Shown: in pieces, positions 49,021-60,430 of the stretch | Numbering within the stretch: position 1 is the first letter of the stretch | Layout: each line of letters begins with the position of its first letter | Source: Climacium dendroides | Taxonomy: Eukaryota > Streptophyta > Bryopsida > Hypnales > Climaciaceae | Direction of reading: 5' to 3' | Length of the DNA: 64,000 bases | NCBI GenBank assembly: GCA_950106755.1 | Contig: OX467092.1 | Coordinates: 10,230,001 to 10,294,000 of the forward strand | Notes under the pieces: generated by a model | The model's input: only the letters and a program-made list of their open reading frames with translations | What the model was told of the DNA's origin: nothing | The model's database searches: none | Made by a program: the position numbers and the translations under genes

Positions 49021-50727
49021 ATGCAGGAGAAGAAAGCTTTGATAGACCAAATGAAAATGGATACCGATAGAGCCAAGTCTGATGCCATAGAAGCTCAGAA
49101 ACTTACACGAAATGCAACTTACAAAGCCGGAGAATTGGAAAGCCATTCCGTTGTACTGAAAGACATGCTTACTTCTGAAAAACAAGAAGGGCGAAACCTT
49201 CACAAGCAAACGTCGACATTGAGTGAACAAACTCGCAACGTGAAGAAAGAAAATGCAGACAGAGAAACGGCTGCGAAAGTGGCCGCCATGACAGCAGCAG
49301 CTGCAGCAGAAGAAGCTGCGAAAGCAGCAGAGAAAGCAGCAGGGAAAGGTGCGAGAGGTGGGAAAATGGGTGAATTGAAAGGCTCTCCATATGGTTCGGA
49401 TGAGGATTCAGCTTCTATGGGCTCTGATGGAATGGATTCAGAAGGAGATAGAGATGGTACGAATTCTGCAAACAGTAAGGGTGGTAGAGGAGGAGGTAAA
49501 GGAGGAGGTAAAGGAGGAGGTAAAGGAGGAGATAGAGATGGTGCAGATAGTGAAGGTGGTAAAGAAGGTAAAGGAGGTAAAGGAGATAGAGATGGTGCAG
49601 ATAGAGAAGGTGGTAAAGGAGGTAAAGGAGGAGATAGAGATGGTGCAGATAGAGAAGGAGGTAAAGGAGGTAAAGGGGGAGATAGAGATGGTGCACATAG
49701 AGAAGGTGGTAAAGGAGGTAAAGGAGGAGATAGAGATGTTGCAGGTAGTGAAGGTGGTAAAGGAGGTAAAGAAGGCAAGTTAGGAAAAGGAAAAAAAGGT
49801 GATAAAAGCCTAGATGTAGATGGAGCTCGAGAAGCTTACCTCAAAGAAATCGGACTTGCAACAACGAAATTTACTGAGAGTGCACCTGCATCAAGATCTG
49901 GGTCTCCCAGAGGTTCACCCAGTTCATCCGATGGTGATCATTCAGAATACAAATTGGTTCGGGATGCGTTTCAACAGAACGTAAGCGATAGTGAAGAGCG
50001 TTTCTTAAGTTCCATGGATGAACTTCAGTCCGGAGGGCCCCCGGGAGGGCCGCGACCAGGTAAGAGAAATGCACGAGAAGAAGAAGAAGCAGCCAAGCTG
50101 CGATCCGCTGCGGAATTAGAAGCTCTCAGAAAAGCAGCAAGTCCTGAAGCATGGTTACAAAACTTAACCATTCAATTAGATGATCAAATCCTACTGCCAC
50201 AAGAATATGTCATCGATGTGCAAGATTCGGAAACAAATGTAAGGATTACAAGCCCTGATAAGACGCCCGAGGCTTTAGCAAGGAAGAAAGCTGAGAAGGA
50301 AGCTCGGAAACAAAAAGAAGCTGAAGAAGCAACGAGACTACGAGCACAAGCAGAAGGAGAGGAACGGAAAAAGAAAGCTGCACGAGATGAAGAGAAAACA
50401 AAAAAGAAAGCGGCAGAAGATGCTGCCGCCGCAGGTAGTAAAGCTTCATTAGAATTGGATGCGAAGAAGAAACAAGATGCAGCAAAAGCAGCCAAGAAAT
50501 CCCAAGAAGAAGCTGCAGCAAAAGCTGCTGCGGATCTTGCAAAAGCCTCTGGAAGTGGCAAAGAATTTTTTGATGATCAAATGCAAGGAGTTATCAAGCA
50601 GAATATTAAAGAGGTTCTTGGGCATTTGGAAAACATTTCGGAATCTGTGCAACAAAAGGCTACTGCTTCCGGGACCGCGGAGTCTACTGCTAAGGATGTA
50701 TTGGATAAACTTGAAAAGCCCCAATAA
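49021..50727 (+). CDS. Paralogue A last exon: intact 568-codon ORF, Gly/Lys-rich and coiled coil
   Basis: The exon proper starts at 49027 after ATGCAG. The intron's last six bases supply an in-frame ATG, so the ORF could also begin at 49021. It fuses what are exons 5 and 6 of paralogue B. The first 80 residues form a coiled coil (QTSTLSEQTRNVKKEN matches B's QTSTLSEQIRTIKKEN). Then come an Ala/Glu-rich segment and a Gly-Lys-Asp-Arg array at about 49480-49790. Next are an acidic Ser-rich region, NLTIQLDDQILLPQEYVIDV, TSPDKTPEALARKKAE, a Lys/Glu/Ala-rich helix, and the conserved end MQGVIKQNIKEVLGHLENIS with SGTAESTAKDVLDKLEKPQ. No frameshift or stop is present. With exons 2-3 carrying stops, either this exon is translated from a separate start or it has been inactive only briefly. 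Function unknown. Confidence 0.6.
   Translation: MQEKKALIDQMKMDTDRAKSDAIEAQKLTRNATYKAGELESHSVVLKDMLTSEKQEGRNLHKQTSTLSEQTRNVKKENADRETAAKVAAMTAAAAAEEAAKAAEKAAGKGARGGKMGELKGSPYGSDEDSASMGSDGMDSEGDRDGTNSANSKGGRGGGKGGGKGGGKGGDRDGADSEGGKEGKGGKGDRDGADREGGKGGKGGDRDGADREGGKGGKGGDRDGAHREGGKGGKGGDRDVAGSEGGKGGKEGKLGKGKKGDKSLDVDGAREAYLKEIGLATTKFTESAPASRSGSPRGSPSSSDGDHSEYKLVRDAFQQNVSDSEERFLSSMDELQSGGPPGGPRPGKRNAREEEEAAKLRSAAELEALRKAASPEAWLQNLTIQLDDQILLPQEYVIDVQDSETNVRITSPDKTPEALARKKAEKEARKQKEAEEATRLRAQAEGEERKKKAARDEEKTKKKAAEDAAAAGSKASLELDAKKKQDAAKAAKKSQEEAAAKAAADLAKASGSGKEFFDDQMQGVIKQNIKEVLGHLENISESVQQKATASGTAESTAKDVLDKLEKPQ
49480..49790 (+). repeat. Coding tandem repeat, 48-bp unit (Gly-Lys/Asp-Arg-Asp-Gly)
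   Basis: The protein unit is close to GGKGGKGGDRDGADRE (16 residues) and is repeated about five times with small length changes; it is preceded by short GGGK units. The DNA is nearly identical between units, pointing to slippage or unequal exchange. Paralogue B has no such array at this place. Confidence 0.85.
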
Positions 50728-50782
50728 AGGGGAAAAAAAAAGAAAAAGGAATGTGCTTTGAATGAATGAGATGTTTTAACTC

Positions 50783-51018
50783 TGAGGCCCAAAAGAGATC
50801 AATATATGACTTTTAAGAGGCCAAAAAGAGATCAATATATGATTTTTAAGAGGCCCAAAAGAGTTCAATACATAACCTTTCAAGAATGTGACTATTGGTT
50901 CAAAAATTGAATCATTTCTAACCCTTGGATGTCGTGTTGATCATCGTGGAAATCATCTTTTGGGTGGAAATCATCTTTTGGGTGGAAATCATCTTTTGGG
51001 TGGAAATCATCTTTTGGG
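50783..51018 (+). repeat. Two minisatellites just downstream of paralogue A
   Basis: About 35-bp units (AGGCCCAAAAGAGATCAATA and variants) occur three times at 50783-50885. An 18-bp unit TGGAAATCATCTTTTGGG occurs four times in exact register at 50947-51018. Confidence 0.85.
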
Positions 51019-51139
51019 GTATTGTGTGAATCGTTTGTTTAAAAAAACAAAACCAAGAGGACTCATTGGAGGTCAAACTAATGTTCAAGACCTCCCCTTT
51101 TTCACACAAAATTCCAAGGATGAACATCTCCACTTTTAT

Positions 51140-53440
51140 CTTATATAGAAAGATTCTTTGTCATTGATTGTATCAAACACATTTAGGTTGTTGCATAGTT
51201 ATATGGTTAACTCATACAGGACTTTGAGGGCAATAAGAGATCAATGGATGACTTTCTAGATTAGTATGGAAAGAAAGAATACATCTATATATTGGTTCAA
51301 AAATTGGATCATTTGTAGCTAAATGGTTTGTTTTGTCCTTTAAAATGAACTTCTAAATTCTAATATCTCATTAGCATTTTCAAGACTAAAGATAGTATGA
51401 TTATTATTCTTTAAATGATAGTAATGCTTATAAAATGTCCACATCATTGTTTTATAGAGAGCATTCTTATATCTTTCTACTAAGTATTTTTAAGTCTATA
51501 ATGAATATTATTTGAATAGAGTGGACTTTTGAAAACATACTTCATTTAGTAGGTGGATAGTTGAGCATTTAGGGGTTAATCATATGAATTGATGTAAAGT
51601 TAATATTTCTCTTTGTACAATAAAATGTTACAATTTTGTTTGGATTTGCATTCAAAAATTTGTAAAATTTATTAAAATTGATATGATTAGCTTGTTATTT
51701 TTGTTTGATCTATCAAATCAAAGAATTTTTATTTGGAATTTTTTATTTCAATTGAATCAAATGATTGAAAATGTTAATATATCTGTCATTTTATTATATT
51801 TATTAAATGACAAGGTAATTGATGTTGTTTATAGATTTTATATTTTACAATCCTAAGTAACTTTTAAATTTCAATGAATAATTATAAATTATAAATTAAA
51901 TTACATAATAATTGATTTTGAAGAATTTGAATTTTTTTAGTTACAAATTGGCTCTAGAGCATCCATTTTATAATATATTTTAGATAGTTTACTACATAGG
52001 ATTTATTTATTTTATTTTTATTTTTATGAAATAAAATAATTTAAAAAATATATAAAAATATAATACATAATTTTCATTGAAGTTTATTGCAAAATTCTAG
52101 GGTCTAAATTACTAGTACATGATCATTTTATGATATAGAAAATGTAAAAATATTTATTGAAAAATGAATCATGCTAGTTACAAGTGAAATAACTCAATTG
52201 CATTAACTTGATATTTTTCATTTTTGACATTGCTTATTTGAATTGACATATATTGTCTATTTTTTAAAAGGCTTATTAGCTAAAGTTATACAACTATTTG
52301 AATACAATCATATGAAAAAGAACATTTCATAATTTTGTAAATATTCTTAATTTCATGAAGTCATAATAATTAATGACAAAAGATAGTATTCTAAAAATTC
52401 CATCATGTTTAATATATTTGATCAAATATATTTAAATTTTTTTATAATATTTAGATTTTTGGAGATATAAAACGCAAGATACTAATAGGTGAAGTGTAGA
52501 AAGTTTTTATGAAATTTGAGATTTAATATTATGATACCATTTCACACATCTTGATTCTTCATTGTAATTTTCAATGGATGTATATTTTTGAACTCCTATT
52601 CAATTAGAAAAATATGATGTAGAACTAGTTTGAAGATAAACCTCAGCATTCTTATACAAATTTTTATAGTAGATGAATACTTTAGCACATAATGATCATT
52701 ACTATATTAATTATCTAAATTAGATTTTTTTAATATTGACATTTTTTCATTAATAATGTAGTAAAATCTATTGATGAATTTGCACTTTCACAATTATGTC
52801 TATTAAATTTTTAGAAGTTATCTAAATAATTTAATTTCTTTTGTTGATTGATTTGCCTTTCATCTAATATCTTTGTTGTTGATATATATGATCTGATATA
52901 TAAGTTCATCTTTTTTAAATTTAACACAATAAAAGAAATTCTAAAATTCTAAAATATTAGATTTATATACAAAGATAAGATACCAATATATGAATATTCT
53001 TCAATTTTGACTTCAAATTCATGTAATACTACATTTTAACATCTTTAATTTAAAATTGATGATGATTTCTCTTGCAACTATTTACAATATTTTCAAAATC
53101 CACAGCGAAGATTTTTCAAATTTTACACAATTTTACACAATTTTATATTCTTTTCAATAAAGCAAAGTACAACCAATTTCTTGATGTATAAAAATTTGAG
53201 CTTAGATGATTATCACTTATCATGAGTTTAAAATGAATATCAATTGAATTTCAATCAAGTATTGGTATAAACTTTGCATACTAATACAAGAGATCTTCAA
53301 CATTAAACTATGATTATTTTGGATCTAGAGTGCATCTCTAAAGTTTAATTACAAGTCAAATTATTTTTAATAAATCTTGGTGAATTGCTATAAAATGGTA
53401 TACAACCTTGACAAGAATTAGAAAAATGAACTAGGTAGTT
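51140..53440. other. AT-rich spacer between paralogues A and B
   Basis: No gene was found. GAGCATTTAGGGGTTAA at about 51567-51583 matches the right end of the TTAA-element family, but I could not place its left end. The promoter of paralogue B should lie at the right edge. Confidence 0.45.
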
Positions 53441-53444
53441 GAAA

Positions 53445-56400
53445 ATGGCAAAACTTGTTCAATTTCCCCATCATTCAAATTGCGACTGTTGTGGAAGACA
53501 AGCTTCATTTACAGAACTTGCACAACGACCATCAGGATATGGACCATTGAAACCTCTTATAGTACATAAACGACCTAATACTCATCATGGAACTATTCAA
53601 CCTCTTGAAAGGCGAGTTTCACAAAGGATTGGAAGTGCCAACCAAAGACGAAAAAGTTTACAACATGGTTCAGAATCAACTCAAAAAACCTCTGCACAAA
53701 AAACATTCGATGTCTTATCTGAAAATCACAATGCAGAAGAAATTGCAATGGAAATTGCAGAAGCAGTTGAAGAAAGAAGTATGTTGCAAGCTACAGAGTC
53801 AAGAATGAAAGGAACTTCTCGCGATAAAGAATCATTATTAGAAGAATGTTTGGCATTGAAAGAAGCACTTTGTGACCAACTATACCATTTACAACTTCAT
53901 AGAGTACACCATGAAACTGTTGATATTGAACAAAGGTCTTGCTTTTATTCTACTAAATTTTTTTATAATAATTTCAATGAGATTTAAATAATTTTGTAGA
54001 TTTGAAATTGATTTATTATTAAAATGAATCCTTTCATGGGTACATGATATGAGATAAAATCTTTTTACTATTTTTACTAGGAAAAAGTAGCTAAATCAAA
54101 CTAATTACGTTTGCAAAAATGATTAAAATGGGCCAAAATTTTAGTTTTGATTAGTAAAACTTTTCATCCATGTATTTATGTCATCCAATCACAAAAATTC
54201 ATCCATTTCTAAAATTTAAAATTTAATTTCATAGCAATAGATTTACTTGATGCTCTACATACACTCAATTTTGGGATAGAAAATCATTGAGTTGTAGTTT
54301 AATTTTTATAACACTTATAAATATATGATCTAAATATTGTTTATATCATTTCATTTATTGAACTAAAAAATTAAATAATTTTCATTCATATGAATATATA
54401 ATTTGGACAAAATCATATTTTTTTACATGTCAAAGAAGAAAATTTATATAAAACTTCCAATTTCATTTACATTGATCTTGCTTAGAAAGATGGAAATAGC
54501 AATTCAAGAATTAGAAATGGCACATGGATTGCAAGCTCCACGCACAGGGGATCCATCTCAACTTAAAGCTAGAATATTAGGTACTAAAAAATATTATTTG
54601 ATTTTAAAATTTTATAATAATATTATACATCTATTTTAAAGTTTTTTTTGTCATTAATTATGAATTTTATTACAAAACCATAAATAATATAAGAAATGAA
54701 AAGCTATATAAGAGTATAAAATATATAATATAAAAAATAAATATCAACCAAATATTAATTGAACAATGCAATAGTCAAACCTCAAAATAAATTAGTAAAT
54801 AGTTCAATGTACAATAAACCAACTAATAAAACAAAAAAATATTTTAATTGATTTATATATAGTTTTTAAATGTTAGTTAGATTGTTGCAATCAACACAAA
54901 CTTTACTAGTGTTTTACTTTTACAACATGCATTTTTCATCAACAATTTTAATTTTCATACTTATATATATTTAATTACTAAGACCATAAGTTTTATCCAT
55001 AAATGAAGAACACTAAAGGTGGTATGAAAATATCCAATAATTAATGCTTACCATATTCATATGTATTGTTTAAAAAATGTATACTAATGGTTTAACGTAT
55101 AAGACAATAAATTTATAAATAGACTACATTATGTTTGTAGTAAAGAAAATTTGTATATGTTATTCCTTAATAATTTTTTTAAATGAATTTTTTTATACAG
55201 TAAAAACCTTCTTAGTGCATCCTCTCTTAGTTCATGATATTGTATGATATGCATTGATGGAGATTAGTACATGGGCCCAATTTTGAAGATATTTTTTCAA
55301 CAGTAGTTTAGTTAGAGGCCACATTAGTTACTAGCCATTATTACACCTTTACAAATGCATAAACCTCTCTTCATGCATAGTCCCAACATCATGCACTAAG
55401 AGAGGTTCTACTGTACATGTATTGAACTTGTACAAAAGAAAACAAAAACTTTTAGCTTCAAACTTTTAGCTAGAAGTAGTGTTGAAATATTTAAAAACAA
55501 ACAAACTTTTAGCTTTCAAATTTAAAGCTAGAAGTAGTGTTGAAATATTGTTATAACTGATGATAGTAATGAATATGTAAAATTTATATTATTAAATATT
55601 TTAAAATCAAATTATTTGGCTAGTTTTCTAGTGAATTCCTGTCATCATTGTTTGAAAAATAAATAATCTACATATTTTTGAATAACCAATGAAATTTAAT
55701 CATTCAATTTCTATATAGAAATGTGAATTATATTAAATTAATAACAAAATAGGACTAAAGTGTAGACAACAAGAATACTACAATATAATGACGATTCAAC
55801 AAGATGATATTGCAATATTAAAGAAAGATACTCGAGTTTCTTTTACAAAGGTAAATTATATAATATTATTAATTCTATCATAAATATAATATACCATAAT
55901 GAAATTAAAAAATCACATAATTCAAAATTTTAACAAATATTTTAGTAAAAATAAAAATAAAATTTGATAAAAATTATTTAATATAAAAATGTAATTTAAA
56001 AAAAAAATTAAAAATAGATTTTTATGTAATAAAAGATAAAAATAATTAGTCATATAATATTAATTGAATGTCAAATATTCATAATAATATAATTTGAATA
56101 TAATAATAGATTTTTATAAAAAAAATTTAATTAATTAATTTATTAAATATAAAAAATAAATATTATGGTTAGAAGTTTATAAAAAATTGAGATTTTTATA
56201 GATAAAATTTATCATATAAATGATATTAATATCAATTTAAATGTAATTTAAAAAATTTATAGTTTAATTATATATATTTTAGTCATAAATATGAATAGTT
56301 TTTAAAAAATATATAGGAAGCATCCATGGAAAGAGACATATTTGCAGGGGAAACAAGGAGATTGCAAAAGATTATTCGGCGATTACGAATAGTCTATCAT

Positions 56401-59400
56401 AAAGTTTGTTCTGAAAATAGTGAAGTTGTACGCTTACGTGAAAGTATTGCTAACTTAAAAACCAAAATATCCAAAATAGAAATGAATATAAAAGTAAGTA
56501 TTTCATTTTAAAGAATTAAAACTTCATTAAGCCTATTATTTTTTAGATGAATAGTTCAATTAAAAAATGAATGATGAATTAAGGAATGATAATACTAAGC
56601 TAGTTTTTATTTGATAATTGATATTGAAATAGAAATTCAAATTAAATTTTAAAAAAATAGAACTTTGACCTATAGTATTAATTGGATTGCAGAATTCAAA
56701 GTCTATAATTGAACAAATGAAAAAAGACATTGCCCAAGCAAAAATTGATAGTATTGAAGCACAAAAAAATGCTAAAAATGCAATCATTAAAGTAGGAGAA
56801 TTTGAATCCCATTCTTTAATATTACAAAATATGCTTGTACGTGAAAAAGAAGAAGCTATCCGAATTCAAAAACAAACATCAACACTAAGCGAACAAATTC
56901 GAACAATTAAAAAAGAAAACTCTGATAGAGCTGTCCAAGCTGCACTCGCAGTTGGGATACTTGCATCGGATGCAAAGAAAGGTGTAGTTAACCAATTCTT
57001 AATTTAAAATTTTGTTTTTGAATGGATAGATCTAAAATTTTGGTTCAAGCTACTAATTTTGATAAATATACATAATATTTTTTGTTATTTATATACCTTC
57101 AATTCAATTTTTGGCTACATATAAAAAAATTATCCTAAAAATATGGCTAAGTAATTGGAATGCTTTTCTTTCCATAAATTCTTCTAGTATTACTAGAGAG
57201 ACTAAATCATTTGCTGAAATTTTGGCAATATATAGACCAAAAATGGAATGCCTTCAAAACATTAAATAATTAACAAATGAACCATGTGTGTATTTGGAAG
57301 TTATAAAGACTTGCAATTAGTTTTATTGGATTTGACATATACCAAATCACAAAGTAGTATCACTTTTAAAAAAAAATATTTAGTTCCAACTTCATTTTTC
57401 TTTAAATCCTTCAAAAATCATATTTTCTTCTACAAGAGTTACTTTTTCTTTGAATGTCATGATTTTTTTTCCCTAAGTAAGTTTTCTTCAAGAGTCATCT
57501 TTTCTTTGCCAAATTCACATTTATTTTTGCTAGAGTCACATTTTCTTAGAGTCATATTTTTTACTTTTTCTTCGAGAGTCATCTTTTCTTTGCCAATCAC
57601 ATTTTCTTTACTAAAGTCACATTTTCTTAGAGTCACGTTTTCTTCTAAGAGTCACATTTTCTTTTAAGAATCATGTTTTCTTCAAATCATGATTTCTTCT
57701 AAGAGTCACATTTTCTTTTAAGAATCATGTTTTCTTCAAATCATGATTTCTTCTAAGAGTCACATTTTCTTCGCCAAAATCACGTTTTCTTCACAAGGCA
57801 CTTTTTCTTTGCCAAAATCACGCTTTCTTTGCCAAAGTCACGTTTTTCTTTTGCCAAAATCACATTTTCTTTGAGTCATATTTTCTGACCTAAGTAAACT
57901 TACTTGGATGTTGAGTATTCTTCCTATTACTCTTGAAATTACTCACCCAACTGAAAAATGTTGCATGAAATACAGGAAAAGGCGTGAAACATGGTATTAA
58001 GATGGGAAAACTTAAAGAATTTGACACGGACGATTCAGCTCCGGGAACACCGACCGATCTATCTGCTGTCCGATCCTCGCCTTCATCACCAGCCACTCCC
58101 TCCTCCCAATCCACTGTTAACAAGGATTTTGACAGGCTCCGCGAGAATTACATCAAAGCAATCGGAAAAGCTACGAATACTTTTGTTGAAACTGCTCCAG
58201 GATCTGGTTCCCCATCCGCGAAGCCCCATCCCGATTTGGGTTCTCCAGCTGGTGATCACTCAGATTATGAACAACTTCAACAGACCTTCGTGAAGGATGT
58301 GTCTGACGCGGAGAATACGTTCATGGACATGATGGACGAACTCGAGTACGGTGCAGCGCGACCCAGGAAGGACTTAGAAGTGGAGGCCCAAGGACTCCGG
58401 GCCCAACTCGAAGCTTTACAGAAGCAGCAGATGGACCTGATCAACAAGTGGTTGAGCAATTTGACGATTGAGCTTGACAACAAGACGTTACAGAGCGGTG
58501 AATATGTTATCGATGTGACCGATTCCAAGACCAATGTGAAGATCACCAGTCCTGATAAAAGTCCTGAGGCTCTGGCAAGGAAGAAGGCGGAAGAAGAAGC
58601 TCGCAAGAAGAGAGAGGCGGAAGAAGCGGCGAGACGAGCAGCTGAAGAAGAAACTAGAAGAAAGAAACTCATGGAAGAAGAAGCTGCAAGACGAGCCGCG
58701 GAAGAAGAGGCTAGGAAGAAGAGAGAAGCGGAAGACGAAGCCAGAAGAAAGAAAATTGCAGCGGAAGACGAAGCTCGAAAGAAGAGAGAAGCGGAAGACG
58801 AAGCCAGAAGAAAGAAAATTGCAGCGGAAGACGAAGCTCGAAAGAAGAGAGAAGCGGAAGACGAAGCCAGAAGAAAGAAAATTGCAGCGGAAGACGAAGC
58901 TCGAAAGAAGAGAGAAGCGGAAGACGAAGCCAGAAGAAAGAAAATTGCAGCGGAAGACGAAGCTCGAAAGAAGAGAGAAGCGGAAGACGAAGCCAGAAGA
59001 AAGAAAATTGCAGCGGAAGACGAAGCTCGAAAGAAGAGGGAAGAGGAAGACGAAGCCAGAAGAAAGAAAATTGCAGCGGAAGACGAAGCTCGAAAGAAGA
59101 GGGAAGAGGAAGACGAAGCTCGAAAGAAGAGAGAAGCAGACGAAGAAGCCAGGAGAAAGAAGATGGCAGAAGAGGAAGAAGCTGCAAGAAGGAGAAAGAG
59201 AGAAGCGGATGAAGCCGCTGCTGCAAGCAAAGGCAAAGCTCAGGCTGGAGATGCAAGTGCCGCAGGAGACAAGAAAGATGAGTTCTTTACGGAAGAAATG
59301 CAAGGCACGATTAAAGAGAATATTAAGGAAGTTCTCGGTCATTTGGAAGTCATCTCGACAACTGTGCAACAGAAAGCTTCGCCCTCGGGGACAGCCGAGT

Positions 59401-59456
59401 CCACTGCTAAGGATGTATTGAAGAAACTTGATGAACCGCCGGATCAATCTAAATGA
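53445..59456 (+). CDS. Paralogue B: large coiled-coil protein of an unrecognised family, six coding exons
   Basis: Exons: 53445-53935, 54486-54580, 55753-55850, 56317-56493, 56693-56981, 57976-59456. All are GT-AG and phase-consistent, giving about 876 aa. The start ATGGCAAAA matches that of paralogue A. Visible parts: CDCC motif at residues 13-16 in a short His/Cys-rich head; basic linker with RRKSLQHG; coiled coils over about residues 110-385 (QLYHLQLHRVHHETVDIEQR, IQELEMAHGLQAPR, ETRRLQKIIRRLRIVYHKVC, QTSTLSEQIRTIKKEN). Then come a Ser/Thr/Pro-rich acidic stretch, NLTIELDNKTLQSGEYVIDV, TSPDKSPEALARKKAEEEAR, an amplified Lys/Arg/Glu/Ala helix (about residues 590-805), and the conserved end MQGTIKENIKEVLGHLEVIS with SGTAESTAKDVLKKL. 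No signal peptide or membrane segment is seen. The architecture suggests a filament, cytoskeletal or scaffold role; that is inference. No lesion was found. Confidence 0.8.
57430..57890 (+). repeat. Degenerate minisatellite (AGAGTCACATTTTCTT type) in intron 5 of paralogue B
   Basis: The word AGTCA(C/T)(A/G)TTTTCTT recurs more than fifteen times at irregular spacing. A block of about 60 bp (TTTAAGAATCATGTTTTCTT and following) is repeated in tandem near 57660-57760. Paralogue A lacks this intron. Confidence 0.8.
58730..59125 (+). repeat. Coding tandem repeat, 63-bp unit (Lys/Arg/Glu helix)
   Basis: AAAATTGCAGCGGAAGACGA begins near 58752, 58815, 58878, 58941, 59004 and 59067, an exact 63-bp period. 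Each unit encodes 21 residues with the core EAEDEARRKKIAAEDEAR. Units are nearly identical in DNA, with GAGAAGCGG changed to GGGAAGAGG in the last ones, so the amplification is recent. The pattern of alternating acidic and basic residues fits a single stable alpha helix (ER/K type). Confidence 0.9.
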
Positions 59457-59479
59457 ACATCATGAATTCAAATAGTTTT

Positions 59480-60430
59480 GAGATTAATAAGCCAAGTGGA
59501 GGAGATTGAAGTGGAGAGAATCAAAGTTGAGAGATTCGTGAACTTGACTTTCTATTCACGGTTGGAGCTTCAATTGCAGAAGCAAATAATTTTCAATGGT
59601 ATTTCGTGAAAAGATGAAATTTAGCGAAGATCAAACATGTTGTTTTTATCATATTTTTTGGACTTTGTGTGATTTACTTACTCCCTTTGTCCCAAATGAT
59701 CTTCTTGGACTTAAATTTCTATGTGGGAATGAATATGTACATGGACTTGAATCTCTTAAATCACTGTCTGGGCTTGAATATGTGCCTGGGCTTGAATCTC
59801 TTAAATCGCTGTCTGACTGGGTTTAAATCTATGCCTGACTTAAATTCATTCTTAATTTGAATTTATACTTGCTTCATTTGTTCTTATGCTTGACTTAAAT
59901 TACTATTTGGGCTTGAATCTGTGCCTGACTTAAATTCATTCTTGATTTGAATCTATGCTTGCTTCATTTGTTTCCATTGCAGTTGCTCTTGAAACTATTA
60001 CCAGCCCCCTTCCTCCCACATTACAATGTAACAATATGCATCTAGAAGATCATTTTGATACCAAAAAATTGGGGAACCGTAAGATCATTTTGGGACAGAG
60101 ACAGTGTGGTTTTTCAATTGAAAATCATTAGGCTATTGTATCATGTAGTGGGGCAAAACAAGCCTTTAGTTTTTCATATGAGATGATCCTATGATTAAGT
60201 CTTCAGATGTTTGAAAAAGGTGAAAATTACCATCTATTGTAGGAATTGTAAGTAATAATTCACTTCCCATTGTATGCTTTTTGATCCCTGATAAACCAAG
60301 GACCATTCATGATCATTCTAACCATTTGTGTTCACATTGGAGAATGATAACACTCATCAGCACTCCAGTCAAGATTGAAGCCATTCAAAGAGGTTTCCAC
60401 CAAGCCCTGTGACAATTGAACTCTGAATCG
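59480..60430. other. 3' flank of paralogue B with short repeats
   Basis: Between about 59725 and 59970, phrases such as CTTGAATCTCTTAAATC, GCCTGACTTAAATTCATTCT and TGCTTGCTTCATTTG recur two or three times, forming a nested tandem structure. The short frames across it are compositional. No gene was found. Confidence 0.55.

Noticed and set aside
49200..49778. 192-codon minus-strand frame rich in Pro, Leu and Ser
   Set aside because: It is the antisense shadow of the Gly/Lys repeat of paralogue A; its composition follows from the repeat.
50947..51018. 18-bp direct repeats
   Set aside because: They are contiguous units without spacers, an ordinary minisatellite; the 86-codon frame across them is a by-product.
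57284..57667. 127-codon Phe/Ser-rich frame in intron 5 of paralogue B
   Set aside because: It is produced by the TTTTCTT minisatellite and lies between well-phased splice sites.
58756..59421. 221-codon plus-strand frame of Lys/Arg/Glu composition
   Set aside because: It is an alternative frame of the same repeat; the main frame is the one conserved between A and B.
58277..59447. Two 319-codon and one 181-codon minus-strand frames rich in Ser, Phe and Leu
   Set aside because: They are antisense shadows of the 63-bp repeat of paralogue B. A 63-bp period without stops keeps other frames open.
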